Shown piece by piece: positions 1 to 11,723 of a stretch of DNA of 64,000 bases (position 1 is the first letter of the stretch; every line of letters begins with the position of its first letter). Below the pieces are notes generated by a model. The model worked only from the letters and a program-made list of their open reading frames with translations, did not search any database and was not told the origin of the DNA. A program made the translations under genes and the position numbers. The stretch comes from Limanda limanda (taxonomy: Eukaryota; Chordata; Actinopteri; Pleuronectiformes; Pleuronectidae). The stretch lies in contig NC_083647.1 of assembly GCF_963576545.1 (NCBI RefSeq), forward strand, positions 7,233,007 through 7,297,006, written 5' to 3'.

Positions 1-272
1 TACAGTAATCCCTTGACAATGATGTATGGTATTCATCCCATTCAAGCCTGCATGATAAAAAAAAGGCATCTTGGAGTCAAAATAACAACTTGAATTGATT
101 TGCAACATGGCTTTGATCCATTTTCTTGTGTTATATCCTTTAATTTAATGTGAGAGCCAAATATAGCCAGACACAACTTCCCTCTGATCAAGTGCTCTAC
201 ACACTAAGCTCAACGTACTTTGAATCTAAATAAATCCTCCACTGCTCAAGTTCAAGCATTGTTTTCCTTCAG

Positions 273-328
273 TGCCGGGGACGTACAGAGACTGGGGCTA
301 AGCTGGTGAAAGTTGCGCATCAAAAAAG
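273..328 (+). CDS. candidate internal exon (unidentified, 56 nt)
   Basis: A splice-bounded segment. It is preceded by a pyrimidine-rich acceptor (gttttccttcag) and followed by a strong donor (aag|gtaagag). Only one of three frames is open: it starts in phase 0, ends with two bases of a codon, and contains the peptide AKLVKVAHQK. It is more GC-rich than its flanks. I do not recognise the peptide. Splice-like pairs around 50-80 nt also arise by chance in 64 kb, so this is a hypothesis. It could equally be a non-coding RNA exon. It does not phase-match the other plus-strand candidate at 5968-6047. Confidence 0.22.
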
Positions 329-1291
329 GTAAGAGTGCGAAATTTGTATTCCAAATCTCTTCTCAATATCTTTGCTGTTATGTTTTTTCCAAGGCAATCA
401 AACGACCTTCAAAATCCTCCCGAGTGAACATGCATAAAGCATCCAAAGCATGAAAGTGCTCCTTTGATCGTGCTGAGTTGCAGGAGAGAGCGTGTGTGTC
501 AAGAATGTAGGACGACGCCCGATGAGTGGGAATTAGTGAAATCATCATGAGGTGATCAGTATGTAAACCGTCACCACCATCCTGGTGCAAATACATGCAG
601 TGTTAACATATTTCATGCACACTGACAGGAGGGATGCAATCAGCTGCTGAGTGGACTCTGTGACAGAACTGTTTTGTCAACTTCTGTCTTTGAGTTCAAG
701 ATCAATTTTCAATCTCAGCTAGAAAAGCGACTGTCATCCTGTAATAAAGGATAAATTACACAAGACGGAAAGAAAAGAAAAATTGTTCCCCAAAGGTCAT
801 GACTCTGAGGGATTGGTTGGACAGATTGATTGTTTCAGCGTGAATGATCATTAACTTAAAACTCATGTCTTGTCTGAGGTGTTTTTGAAAATCTGTGCTT
901 TGGGGGGTGTCAGAAATGTCAGATTTCGTGACTTAAAAAGCCGCTTGCAGGTTGACGCATTAGAGTGGACAGGGCTTTGACTGTGAGCTAATCATCATAA
1001 CAACAAAGGACCTCAAATCTATTCCACAGCTTTTAACACATTTGTGTTTATTCTGGTTCTGACGCTACGCTAAAACAACACCATCCCAAAGGGAACTCTG
1101 AGACATATACATTTTCTTTTGCATACATTTAAATATTTTATTTTATGTTATTAATTGTATTTTATTTAACCATTTATTAACACGTTTTAGATAGCTATGG
1201 GAAAATCTACACTAAACTTTAGCATTGTCCTAGCTGCAGCTATCTCATAAGTTAGCTTTCAGTTAATATCACACCCTACTTTATATATCAT
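329..1291. other. unannotated single-copy-looking DNA
   Basis: AT-rich sequence with only short open frames and no repeat that I recognise. It ends where the SINE-like repeat begins. Confidence 0.5.
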
Positions 1292-1601
1292 TTGGCACGG
1301 TGGTGCAGTGTTTAGCACCATCTCCTGACAGCAAGAAGAGACTGGGTTCTAACCAGGGCCTTTCTCTGTGGAGTTTGCATGTTCCCCCTGCATGCATATG
1401 TTTCCTCCAACCACCCACACACATGCAGGTGATGTGGTGACTCTAAATTGCCTGAAGATGTGAATGTGAGTGTAAATGGTTGTTTGTCTCCATATGTCAC
1501 AACTGTGATGAGCAGGGGACATGTCCAGCTCGATGTCAGCAGGGATTGGCTCTGGCTTCTCCGCAACCCTCATCGGATAAGTGGTTTACGGCAAATAAAT
1601 G
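1292..1601 (+). repeat. tRNA-headed SINE-like dispersed repeat
   Basis: A copy of a very common teleost dispersed repeat. The head starts ggcacggtggtgcagtg; tggtgcagtg (1301-1310) resembles a tRNA A box, and gggttctaacc (1344-1354) is a decayed B box (family form ggttcgaatcc). The body shows the usual blocks 'gtggagtttgcatgttc', 'ggtgactctaaattgcc' and 'ggttgtttgtctcc'. The end 'ggataagtggtttacgg' runs into an A-rich tail near 1590-1601. Open frames on the minus strand here are artefacts of the repeat. Family recognition is from memory, and the mismatches in the B box suggest an old copy. Confidence 0.72.
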
Positions 1602-2280
1602 ATCTTTAACTACCAAGTCAGCCATCTTTCAAAATACATGCTGTTAAATTACGTCATTAGCGAGAAGTGCCTGCAGGCACAGACAGAAAACAACCAACAA
1701 TAACAGAATTCATGAGGAGATCAACACGAACAGTTGTGTTTGTGCCTGAAACTGAACAAATTGCAAAAATAATGAGTGGAATGTATCTCTGAGTCGATCA
1801 GTGGCAGATCTGGGTTAGACGAAGACTGTGGATGTTTTTTTTACACCGAAGCTGCAGGAATAAACAACAGTTTCATGGTAAGACAGCTCGTCACTGTGTG
1901 CTCATGGCTCTTTAAGGGAAAATGGTTTGGATTTAAAGTGTGGCGAATCATTTTGCTTATAATAAACTTCTTAAACAGCCATGCAGAGGCTATTTCACCA
2001 CTCTGAGTAATGATGAAATCCTGAATTGACAGTTTACACTGTTTACAGTCCAGTCATTTATAATATGACTTATCATAAAATAACCCAAATGGGGCTGTTG
2101 AGTTGTGCAGCAGACAAACAATATGCTAAAGTAAGTGTTTCATTCAAAAACAAAGTGTTTTTAATTTCTAGTCATTATGTCTGTGCAAGAATGACATTGT
2201 TACAACAACTACTGATTCTTACTGGGATGTGTGTCGTGTTAGTGTGGTTATTATTGTATTACTGTATTTATGTGGTACAT
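1602..2280. other. unannotated AT-rich DNA
   Basis: No supported gene or repeat. The open frames at 1776-2006 and 2026-2286 are short and lack recognisable domains; the second runs into the SINE that follows. Confidence 0.45.
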
Positions 2281-2513
2281 TTCTAGTCTTGATGAAGACT
2301 GTAAAGTGTTTACAAAATAGTTGCCGTCCACGCACACATTCGTACAGTGCATCTATGTGCAGCACTTTCTCTATCACACATCACTCATACACTGACAGCA
2401 CCACAGCTGTTGGGTGCAGCTTGGGGCTCAGTATCTTGCCCGAGGGCACTTTGGCAGGGATGAACTGCTGACCTTCTGATTAGTGGATTGACCCGCCCCC
2501 CAGCCACCCCTTA
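2281..2513 (-). repeat. tRNA-derived SINE copy, reverse orientation
   Basis: On the plus strand this reads as the reverse of a widespread fish SINE. It has 'ttctagtcttgatga', 'gtgcatctatgtgcagcac', 'ctcagtatcttgccc' and 'gaccttctgattagtgga', then 'gacccgcc..cagccac', the complement of a tRNA-like A-box head. The B-box region (family form gatcgaacc) is eroded here to 'gatgaactgc'. A second, shorter copy of the same family lies at 54376-54538. Confidence 0.68.
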
Positions 2514-4042
2514 ATAACACACATATGCAATGCAAAGTGTTTGTACATCTATGCAGCACAATACTTTCTTATTATTCAGAAGATTCAGGTTTGACCAAAT
2601 GTGTTTGAGTAGTATTGTGTCCACATACTTTCGTTTCACAGATTCAATTGTACACATCAAATTAAAGTCTCACACATTTGTCATGAACCGGCACATATGA
2701 CAAATATTTACCATTCAACAAACAGACAGTAGCACTTCACTAGAAAAGCTACTCCTGAGGAGAAGGTGAGCTATTTATATTTGGATTCCACTCATGGTTT
2801 CAATGATGTAAAGTGGGCCTAGTGTTGTGAAGCCTCAAGAACTACAGAGAAATGAAAGTACTTCACCAAGGCTTCTAAAAACTCCATCAAGCTACCAACT
2901 GCATATTTTCAAAATAAGTGGCATCGCTTGACTCCTGCACCATCTGAGGAATCAATTCAGATTTGATTTCACAATCGACATCATTTCCTGAGAAATTGAC
3001 CAACAACTACAAAACTGATGGACACCGTCAACCAGTTAAATCCCCATCAATACAAACTCATAATATTCTGAATATATAGTCACCACAAGGCCAAGCTAAG
3101 ATATCAAAACGCATATAGGTGATTGCATTATTTTTGTTTACACCTGCGGCGGCTCCTATGGTTGATCTCCTGCTCTATTCACACATTCTCTGCAGATTTT
3201 GACAACAGGCCAGGAAAACCTGCAGAGAATGTCCGCAGCCACTGATTCGACATTTGTGTTCTCACATGCAGCCCCTCTGGAGGATGTCAGGAGATTATCT
3301 GGAGTTCAGTGCATGTCTGAAAGCAGCTTTACATAAGATTATTTATTTAAACTTTAAAATGTCTCCCTCTGGAACCACAGAAAATACTGTACTGTAATAC
3401 TGCAACAGTTACAACTGTTGGGTAGTACTGATGATATGTACTAAACTGTGTGTAAAATTCGGTGGAGATTCCCCCTGACAGTGAATATGAAATAAGTATT
3501 GAAACTGAAAATTATTTTCATGGTGAAGGTTACTACCTAAGTCACCACTTAACCAAAAATATACATTTAAATGTATTCAATTATCTGATGAGAGTGAGAC
3601 AAGCTACAGGTTGAAGCACTGAGTACAATGTTAAAGTAACTATGTAACCTGAGTGGGAGGTTTTTATTTTAAAGGTGACCTGAGTGATTCCTTTATGTTA
3701 TGTGGCAATTTGGCCAGTTTTATGTTTGCTGAGCTACATCTTCATGCAAACACCACACAATGTTTAATCTTGCAGATACTAAGCATCGCTGCAGGGTGGA
3801 AGATAGCGAATACAAGACGATTTCACCGACCAAATCCACAAACCCAGTGTTAAAGGCTGAAAATGATCACCTCCTGACCTGAGCGCTCAGTCATTTATCA
3901 CAGACCTCTGAAAAGAAAAGCCTCCTGCTGAGGCCTGAGGTCACATTGTATGCGATTGGATAAGAAAGCTCAAGGACTTTTCAGCTGTAATTTCAGGCCT
4001 CAAACTAGAGAAAAATAAGAGTGGAAAAAGGATTTTCCTTAC
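2514..4042. other. unannotated DNA
   Basis: Nothing I can name. The open frame at 3653-3853 is short and lacks a recognisable domain. The segment lies downstream, on the minus strand, of the candidate exon at 4043-4113. Confidence 0.4.
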
Positions 4043-4113
4043 CTATAATGTGTGGTATTGTGCCATATGGTCCCTCAGAAACCACACATTCACACTCAAA
4101 GAGCCAGATGAGC
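4043..4113 (-). CDS. candidate internal exon (unidentified, 71 nt)
   Basis: The best splice-bounded segment in the window. Read on the minus strand, it is preceded by a long pyrimidine tract with a branch-like cttaac and the acceptor cttttccacag, and followed by the donor tag|gtaagga. One frame is fully open; it takes one base from an upstream codon and leaves one base. It encodes 23 codons beginning LIWLFECECV and containing SEGPYGTIPH. The other frames carry stops. I do not recognise the protein. The upstream exon must end with two codon bases, which the minus-strand candidates at 19307-19377 and 55953-56005 both can do. That is suggestive, but by chance it happens one time in three. It could also be a lncRNA or UTR exon. 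Confidence 0.33.
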
Positions 4114-5967
4114 CTGTGGAAAAGAGGCAGAGGATAAAAAAAAAGGTTAAGAGACTGTTTTCTTTGTTCTTAAAAGTGCTGCACAATTCATGTAATTGCT
4201 ACATGACGTTAGCATGGGCAGTTATCTAAACGAAAAATAAGTCTATATGTGGGGCTGTACAGCATTGCATTGTTTAACTAAGTGAGCTCACTGTAAATGA
4301 CACTGTTAGGAACAAACATTCTGTTCACACATTTTCACTCTTCAGTCTTTTAAGGCTCATCATTTATGAAAGACGTAGTTTTTGTCTGTTTGACAGATTT
4401 CTGTCGCTGGTTCATTTCTGCAGTACAGACTAGTCCTTTTCATTGGCCAATTTTTTCCCTCTGTGACAGCAGCGTTCACAGATAATCTAAACAGGACCAA
4501 ACTAAACTTTTAACTCACTCTGAAGACTCACTATATACAGGCTTGAAAATACTCAAGACAAGCATCATGAGTACGCTACATATACAATGCAAGAAAATAC
4601 TGTAAATAAAGTGGTGCTCAAATAAAAAAACATCTCTTGTGATGAATAAACGTGCTGTTGTCTGTACGACATCTGTCTTGTAGAGTCATTACGGTAACCG
4701 CTCTCTCCAGATTAGGAGGGAACTTTCATACTTTTAATGCTCATTCAGTCTCATCAAAAATACTGAAACCTCATGAGTATTCTTTTTTCATTTTGTCTAT
4801 TAAACATAAGTTCGCAATAATACCTCTATTCCAAAATAGATTGTTTAGTTATTTCATTTTGTGAAATATCTCAATTTTAATATTTTACGTTTTTGAGTTT
4901 AAGTTCAAGAGAAGACTGTTAGAAAATATGAAATGATCAGGGATGCGTGCATTTTCTTTGATAACCAAGTCCTCATACCATTTGTCTTTATTAACGCAGT
5001 TTGGTTCAAAATAATGACAACATGGCCTTCTTATTACTCTTTCTAACCCTAACCCTGGAAATACATTACATCCCAATATCATGTTGATGGTAATGTGTGT
5101 GATATTCAAAGAGGTTAAATAAGATGTAATGAAGTCACTCTGCAGAATACATCACTGCAGTGAACTACGCAGCATTACAAGGAGCCTACGAGAAGGATCT
5201 GACTCACTCCTGTTCATATTCGACCTCTGTGACCACCTGAATAACCGGTTGATTGTGACGCCGACCGAGACGAGACGCTCTGCATCCGAAACCCCAAACT
5301 CTCCAGTCCAGTGGAGGAGGGAGGGGATTAGATGGGTTGATAGGAAATAATTTAAACAGATCACAGCGAGGTGTTTGTGCACAGCCCTGGCTCCCAAGTG
5401 ACATTATAATCTGGGTAAGGACTGAACGCACATTATTCATCTCTTTTCTCTCATTTTGCTTGTGCCCAGTCATCACTCAACAAGCTGTTTGTCTTTCTGA
5501 ACACAGCGAGAGGTTCATACTGCTCGTTTGCTCTGCCAGTGTGTGTGGGAGTAATAGTAGGGGTGTGTCGTTGTCTGAATACGTCGGTGCTCTGCTTCCC
5601 GTATAGGGACGCTTAATTTACAAGGTCACACATGCACTGTACACATTGGTTCGTTTGAATTTTTTTAAACACGGAGCAAAGAGAAATGTCATCTTCTGCT
5701 CTTTGAAAGATAAACATGGTCACTCGGAGTGAGGAAAGAGGGTGAGAAGGGGTTCAGCTTAGAGGAAGTGAAGAGCATGGCGCCTCCTTTCTCCCTCTGT
5801 TGATATTAAACATCTTCATATTCTACTCGGTACTTCTCCTCAAGCCTTTTAGAGTCGGACACATATTCGCTACATTTTCCTGCCTGCCTCTCTCTGGGTT
5901 ACACGTGACACAATTCCTCTCGGCAAGGAATCATAGTAGCACCTTCCTAATCACCCTCCCTCTCCAG
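4114..5967. other. unannotated DNA with dense short open frames at 5.1-5.6 kb
   Basis: Overlapping short frames on both strands (5129-5350, 5204-5476, 5337-5606) reflect locally higher GC rather than a gene. No domain, start context or codon pattern supports any of them. Confidence 0.4.
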
Positions 5968-6047
5968 TTCCCTGGCGACATAATTGTGATGATTGGAAAA
6001 CTTGCAGGCGCACCCCCAACGGTGCTTTCTGGGGCAGACTCTGCTCG
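5968..6047 (+). CDS. candidate internal exon (unidentified, 80 nt)
   Basis: The acceptor is strong: a branch-like cctaatcac, then a pyrimidine tract ending ccctctccag. The donor is cg|gtaagg. The segment is GC-rich relative to its surroundings. The frame continuing from the upstream open frame is open and encodes IVMIGKLAGAPPTVLSGADS, leaving two bases at the donor. A second frame is open as well, which weakens the case. A 17-base G run begins 20 bases after the donor. I do not recognise the peptide. Alternative explanation: a chance splice-like pair. Confidence 0.22.
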
Positions 6048-6067
6048 GTAAGGCTCTGCTGTCGACC

Positions 6068-6084
6068 GGGGGGGGGGGGGGGGG
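6068..6084 (+). repeat. poly(G) tract, 17 bases
   Basis: An uninterrupted run of 17 G in an AT-rich region. It can form a G-quadruplex and is likely length-polymorphic. Confidence 0.9.
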
Positions 6085-9000
6085 CCTATTAAACAACAGC
6101 TTTACCATTCGATTTTAGCAGGTCCCCGGCTGGGCTTATCCCGTCAATCAACCGCCTTAACGAAGGCATCAAAAGATGCGTCTTATCATCCGAGAGAGTT
6201 CAACTCAAACATTATGACTGAAATATGATCAAATGATCTTTGAATTTGATGGAGATAGTGATTTTATTCTAATCACCAGATCTTTGCCCATTCAAGAGGT
6301 CGATATTAGCTTGTTTAAAAGGCACAACAGCCAGGAAATCCAAGTTCCTCTCATGGACTGTCCTAGCTGTCCAAATTTAAATTCCATTTAACTGCTTCCA
6401 GCAATAACCTGCTGTGTGGTTCATATCCGACCTGACAAAATGACTGAGGGAATTGAGACTCTCAAAAGATGCCATGGGAGCACAGTTTCATTACGACAAC
6501 ACAATAGGCCTATTAATAATATCCATAATGTGCTTGGAACTTTGTTTGTCCTTCCTCTGTGACATGCAGCATCACTACCGTTCATACCGGCCATTAAAAG
6601 ATTCTCTTCATCATGTGCTTTCACAGTGAGTTAACGGGGGACAAAATCTAAAGTCATTCTGTGCAAAACTGTATTCCAAAGTTTACCTGCAGTTAATTTG
6701 ATGCATCAACAGTCAGATTCAGACAAAATCTAATTTATTTAAAGTGTAAAACTTCGTCATGTGGTCCTGAAAAGTTTTGTGGTGAGCTGTGGTTGAAGAA
6801 CATCATGGAAGCTGTCCCTTGGCGAGATAATCTCTTGTGATAGACTTTAATTCACTTCAGTTAAACTCTTGAATTTCCCCACTGTAGATTTGTTTCCCCC
6901 TCATTTACACTGAAAGGGCTTTGAGAAAGGATCTTTAATGGCCAGTATGAATACGAGGGACAATGACAGTTTGCAAAAGCCGTTTCAAGGCTCATACAGG
7001 GAAACGACTTATTTAAGGCTTGGAACAACGGAGAGTCTCTTTTCCAGGGGATGTCCTTGTTGCAGATGAATTCAAATCCAGTAAGCCCTCAGGCTTATAG
7101 GCCCACATTGTCAGACCGTTGCTAACCATGTTACTGCTGCTCTAGTCAATACATCTGGTATCAGTAACATTCAGTTAAAGCTCTACGATGCCTGTAGGAA
7201 TTTTTCAATAAAATTGGGTACAGTAAGATCAATCTGTGGCGGCAGCTTGTGGTTTTATTTTGTTGGAGTATTATTTCCTGTTTTAATTTGAAACCACTCA
7301 TGAGCTGTTCCTCCATTCCGTGGCTGCATCCTTTGGGGGTCCCAGTGGATGTGCTCCTCATGGGCCGCTTACACTGGGAAAGCTAGACCGAAATGAGAAA
7401 CCATTGTTTTTTTTCCAACATGTGTACGGTTAGCTGTTTGGTTGACTCACAACTTGATACTGAAGCTTTTTGGCACCACTACATCCTTGAAAAAACGTTC
7501 TTCACTGAAGTGAGATAGGTTGGGAATGGAAGAACTCACCCGTCATTTCTCAGGGAAGAAAGGACGTATTTTCAGAGGCCTTCCAAACAGGACAGGCCCA
7601 CATTGCATCTTCAAATGGAGCCTCCAAAAGAGCCCCTTAATTGAGAGATGGTTGGGATGACTCTGTGATATTTTGATGACCCAAAGTTTTTAGCACATCT
7701 GATATAGAAATAAGAGGAAAGTTGTATATTTTTGGTACGAACACCAACATGTCTTATCTAATATCTAATGAGGGTATTTGAGTAAAGGTTATTAGCGATA
7801 AACTCTTAAATTGGCTGCTTAATTCTCACTCACTTTTGCATCATATTAAATTAATAAGTCCAATTATTTTTTTGCTTCCCTCTAGGATTCATTTAGAAGA
7901 GCTGTGGCCAGGCATGGGGATAGATTGCCTGCCGAAGAAATAGGATGAGCTCTAAATGCTGAATGATGATTTTAATCAAATGTTCTGCCCGGGTCAAACT
8001 CCAGCTGATTGGCATTCACCTTAAAAAGCCAGGGGGCACAGGGTTAGTTCTATGGGATGGTTCAGCTAATCTGATAATGCTAAGACATGCGATTTATTTG
8101 AATAAACAGTTAACATTGGAGAGAACCACAATGCAATTTAAAATCTAGACAAAAACAACAAAAAATAATCTTATATAGTCTTAAATAGGTTTTATATTAT
8201 TATAAGTCCACCATATTATTTTTCATTCACACCTGGAATAAATTTGTAAAGTCCAAAATGAAAGTCTAGTAAAAATATATATATAAAATGGTACATTATA
8301 GGCCTCAAGGTTTTCCAAGCACACAATGTTTTTCTGCTTGTTTGTTTCGTTTTTATTTTATTTTCTCATTTTTGTCTGTAGATTTTGTTAGCAGGCAATT
8401 ATGTTTTCTATTTAAAACACTTCCTTTAAGCCTGGCCCAGGTACGTCATCACTGAACAAATACCCATTTGGAAAAAAATATTTTTTACTAGGTAATATGA
8501 GTTTCCTCTCTTCAGGTTCAGCACTGATGTCAAAGCATATTATTTATAAAAACTGAGACCTTGGGGCCAAACAAGTTTGCAGACTGTTCCTCGAGCAGGC
8601 TCCAAATTCATGTTTACCATTCTGTTTGGGGTTAAAAATATATGTGGTAATCCAATTTTATTTGTATCCATCACAAGAAGAAACATAGCCATTCTCATAT
8701 AAAGCCATATTTTTTACCATGTTTCTTTCTCATGATGTTTTCCAAGCTCAGACTCATTTATTTTTCATTTGCGTGGTGCTGCTTTGTGCCATATACTGGG
8801 TCATTTCTAAAGATGAAACCATGTATTTGTGATCTTCCTTTAAAGATTTACAGCGTCCACAGAAATAAAACAGCAGGGAACTGACTTCAGCAGAGAGGGC
8901 AGGGTAGTGAGAGAGTGTTACACTGCTGAGTGACATATTGCCAGTTTCATGAGATTTGTTTCCTACATGAAACATATGAAGTGACGCTTGACTTGTCGTG

Positions 9001-10612
9001 AGACGCCAATTATAAAATATTTTTTTGATAGGAATTTAAATAGTATTCAGACCAATGAATTAATTTAACTTGAAGGAAGATCCAAATGGAATGAATGCAG
9101 AAGAGGCTCTTTAGTGTCATACCTGAGCTTATCGAGCATTAAAAAAGAAGCTTTAAATGATATTTTCCAAAATATTTCTGTTGGCAGAATACCAGTGTGT
9201 TTCATTTTTTCTTCTGCTTCTCTGTGTTACAGTGCCAAGGTTAAATCATCTCTGATACATTCAGGATTTCTCAAGGAAAAAGACGAAGGTGATATTAAAA
9301 CCACTTCAGCAATCAGCACTGTCATTTCAACACCATTTGGCTCAGAAAGAACCACTAGCTTTTTCACCGCAACAATCCCTGCTGTCTGAATTTATGTTCA
9401 GGATAACTTTAAATTGAATGAATGAGTGCGTTTTGGGTACGCTGGTTATGGTTATGTTTTGGGATTTACTGAGCAAACCGCCATGACACATCAAACGCAC
9501 GCACGATGACTCTACAATGTTAGCCATTGAAACTGAATAAGTCAAGTTATTCTTCAAATGTAAATTTGAGCCACTGTTACTATAGTAGTTTTTTAATAAA
9601 CTTTGCTGTCTCCTATTGCTTTAATCTGTTGCATACTTAAACTGGTAAGCATGTATGGCTCAGTTGCTAAAAATAGCTTGCTTTACTCTAAAGTTTGTTA
9701 TTAAACTCAGGCTCGGAGCGAAGCGATTTAAAAATGTAATAATGAATGTGGGGAGCCCAAATGTTATTTAATAACTAGCTAAATAGGCTAGTGGCTAACA
9801 ATACTTTTGTACTGTGTAAGCATTGTCTCAAACAAAAAAAGATTATCTTTGAATTACATATTTAGGTGTTTAAAAGGTCTGTCTAGATAGGCAAAATCAC
9901 GTGTTATTGTTGGTGTTGAGGCAGTAGCGGTTAATATCATTCAGAAGGAAAAGAGATCCGGATCGAATATACATAATGTTAATTTATGGATTTTTAATCA
10001 TAGCACTTGCCAAGCACAGAGCACAAAGGGGTTTGTGAAGAAATATAAAATACAATGAAAGTACTCCTAACCCCATAACCCTACTATATTATTAAAACAA
10101 ACCAACAAATTAATGTAAATGGAGATAGTCATTACATAGATATTACAGTTACATGTACTGTACATCTGCAGGTATGTTTGCATTATTCTATGATCTTCAT
10201 ACTTAAGTCTCTCATAAGCACGATAGAGAGGATTTGAGAGTTCAGACTTCCCGAGAGAGGAACATGTTGTACAGCATGTCCTGGTCCATTTTACCAACTA
10301 AATGATGACTGTTCTGGAAAAGCAAGTAAGAACCCCGCATCAGTCGGGACAGAAATTAGTCAAAAGTCACAAAAGTTTGGTATTTTGATTTAATTTCAAA
10401 GATCACTTTCTACCTCAACTTCTTTTTTCTTTTGCAGTAAAATATGTCACTCATGAGGCTGTAAACAATAGCCTCTGGCAGCTGGCAGGCTTTTAGCATT
10501 TTGGCTCAAACTGAAAACTTGTACTCATGCTGTGGCCGTACTATTTTTGGCATTTTACTCTGTCCGTATTTCAATTACCTTCGACTTAAGAGTCAGTTTA
10601 CACCAAAGAGGC
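6085..10612. other. unannotated DNA, about 4.5 kb
   Basis: AT-rich sequence without recognisable repeats or coding regions. Short AT tracts occur (atatatatata near 8276). All open frames are under 95 codons and lack recognisable domains. Confidence 0.45.
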
Positions 10613-10659
10613 GTTATATGGATGACAGGATGTGTTGCACATCCTGTCATCCATATAAC
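10613..10659. repeat. perfect inverted repeat, 22-bp arms, 3-nt loop
   Basis: The left arm 10613-10634 (gttatatggatgacaggatg + tg) is exactly complementary to the right arm 10638-10659, separated by ttg. It is a near-palindrome able to extrude as a cruciform. The 3-nt loop and short arms argue against a microRNA precursor. Confidence 0.9.
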
Positions 10660-11105
10660 ACATCAAGTCATTAGCAACTGGCTCTCGCTCAGCCTCAAAA
10701 GCAGATGGAGAAACTGCACACAAACGCCTCTGCTAGAGGCCTCCTCGGACATTGCATGCGTGTCAAAGTAGTTAGTGGGCATGAGGAAAGGGACAGAACT
10801 GGGGTCTCAACGACCAGCCAAGAGCCTCCCTGCCACAACGTCCCACACTGCACCGCCCGTGGAGAAGTGTAATCACATTTTCCGCAAGGGTGGTTCTAAA
10901 GCCCGTGAAAAAAGGGTTTATCGAATTCACAGACATTGTCATTACGCAGTCCGTGTGGTTTCCTTCCATATCTGCAGCCACTTATATCCTGCCAGTGCAG
11001 TTTAAAGAGCTTCAAGGCTCGGAAACACACATACGGGTGCGACAGATAACGCACAGAGGGAAATAACAAGGTACTGAAGGTTGGGGAGGTGTATGGAGGT
11101 GCAAT

Positions 11106-11120
11106 CCCCCCCCCCCCCCC
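11106..11120 (+). repeat. poly(C) tract, 15 bases
   Basis: An uninterrupted run of 15 C (a G run on the minus strand). Quadruplex- or i-motif-capable. Confidence 0.9.
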
Positions 11121-11486
11121 GGAATAATTGAAGTACTGTAGATCCGGGTATATGATTTATTGTGATTGTGACTGTATCTGACATATTTTATCCACTTTAC
11201 TTTTCATATTGTTAAACTGTTGAGTTGTTGTCATTTTAGTTACTGTGAGTGCTGTCTGTGGCATTTCACTTAAAGTCACAATACTTTAGAAATGTATTTT
11301 CACATTTCCAGAAAGTTGGGGGACTTGCAATGTTTAACATAGGCTCAGCCGTGCTTGGAGCCAAATGCTAACTTGCACAAAATAACAATGCCCCTGACTG
11401 ACCCAACTTGCCGTCCCTGGAGCCGTTCCATGGCTGGAGAAGAAAAAAGCAGGTGCTGAGGTATCATGGCTTTGGTCCCTATGGGT

Positions 11487-11723
11487 CATAGACTTTATAT
11501 AAAAGATGGACGATGTGTCTCCACTTTCTCCCACTGCACCAAAATATCCCATTGGTTAGTTAGTGGAGCTGTTGTATCAAAGAACATTAAACACATTTTT
11601 GGTTTTGCCCATGTCCCATCAACTAACATGGAAGAGTTACATAGTGCAGCCACCACCTGCTGTGGGCGCGTTTCCTCATTTTTGCAAAGCTGTTACATCA
11701 TACATCTTTACATCAAGTCTATG
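11487..11723. mobile_element. MITE-like element with imperfect terminal inverted repeats
   Basis: The left end catagactttatataaaaga and the right end (read in reverse) catagacttgatgtaaaga form inverted repeats of about 20 bp with few mismatches, 237 bp apart. No transposase is present. 'Tagactttatataaaagatgg' type ends are familiar from fish genomes. I could not fix a clear target duplication, and the superfamily is unassigned. It abuts the next element directly. Confidence 0.6.

Noticed and set aside
1292..1366. Possible tRNA gene
   Set aside because: A- and B-box-like words are present but no cloverleaf stems; it is the head of a SINE-like repeat.
5044..5056. Telomere-like ctaaccctaaccct
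   Set aside because: Only two units; also seen singly elsewhere (40098, 31095). Too short for an interstitial telomere array.
9114..9190. Exon-like segment on the minus strand with donor gtatgac
   Set aside because: Donor is non-optimal and the segment is A/T-rich with two frames closed.
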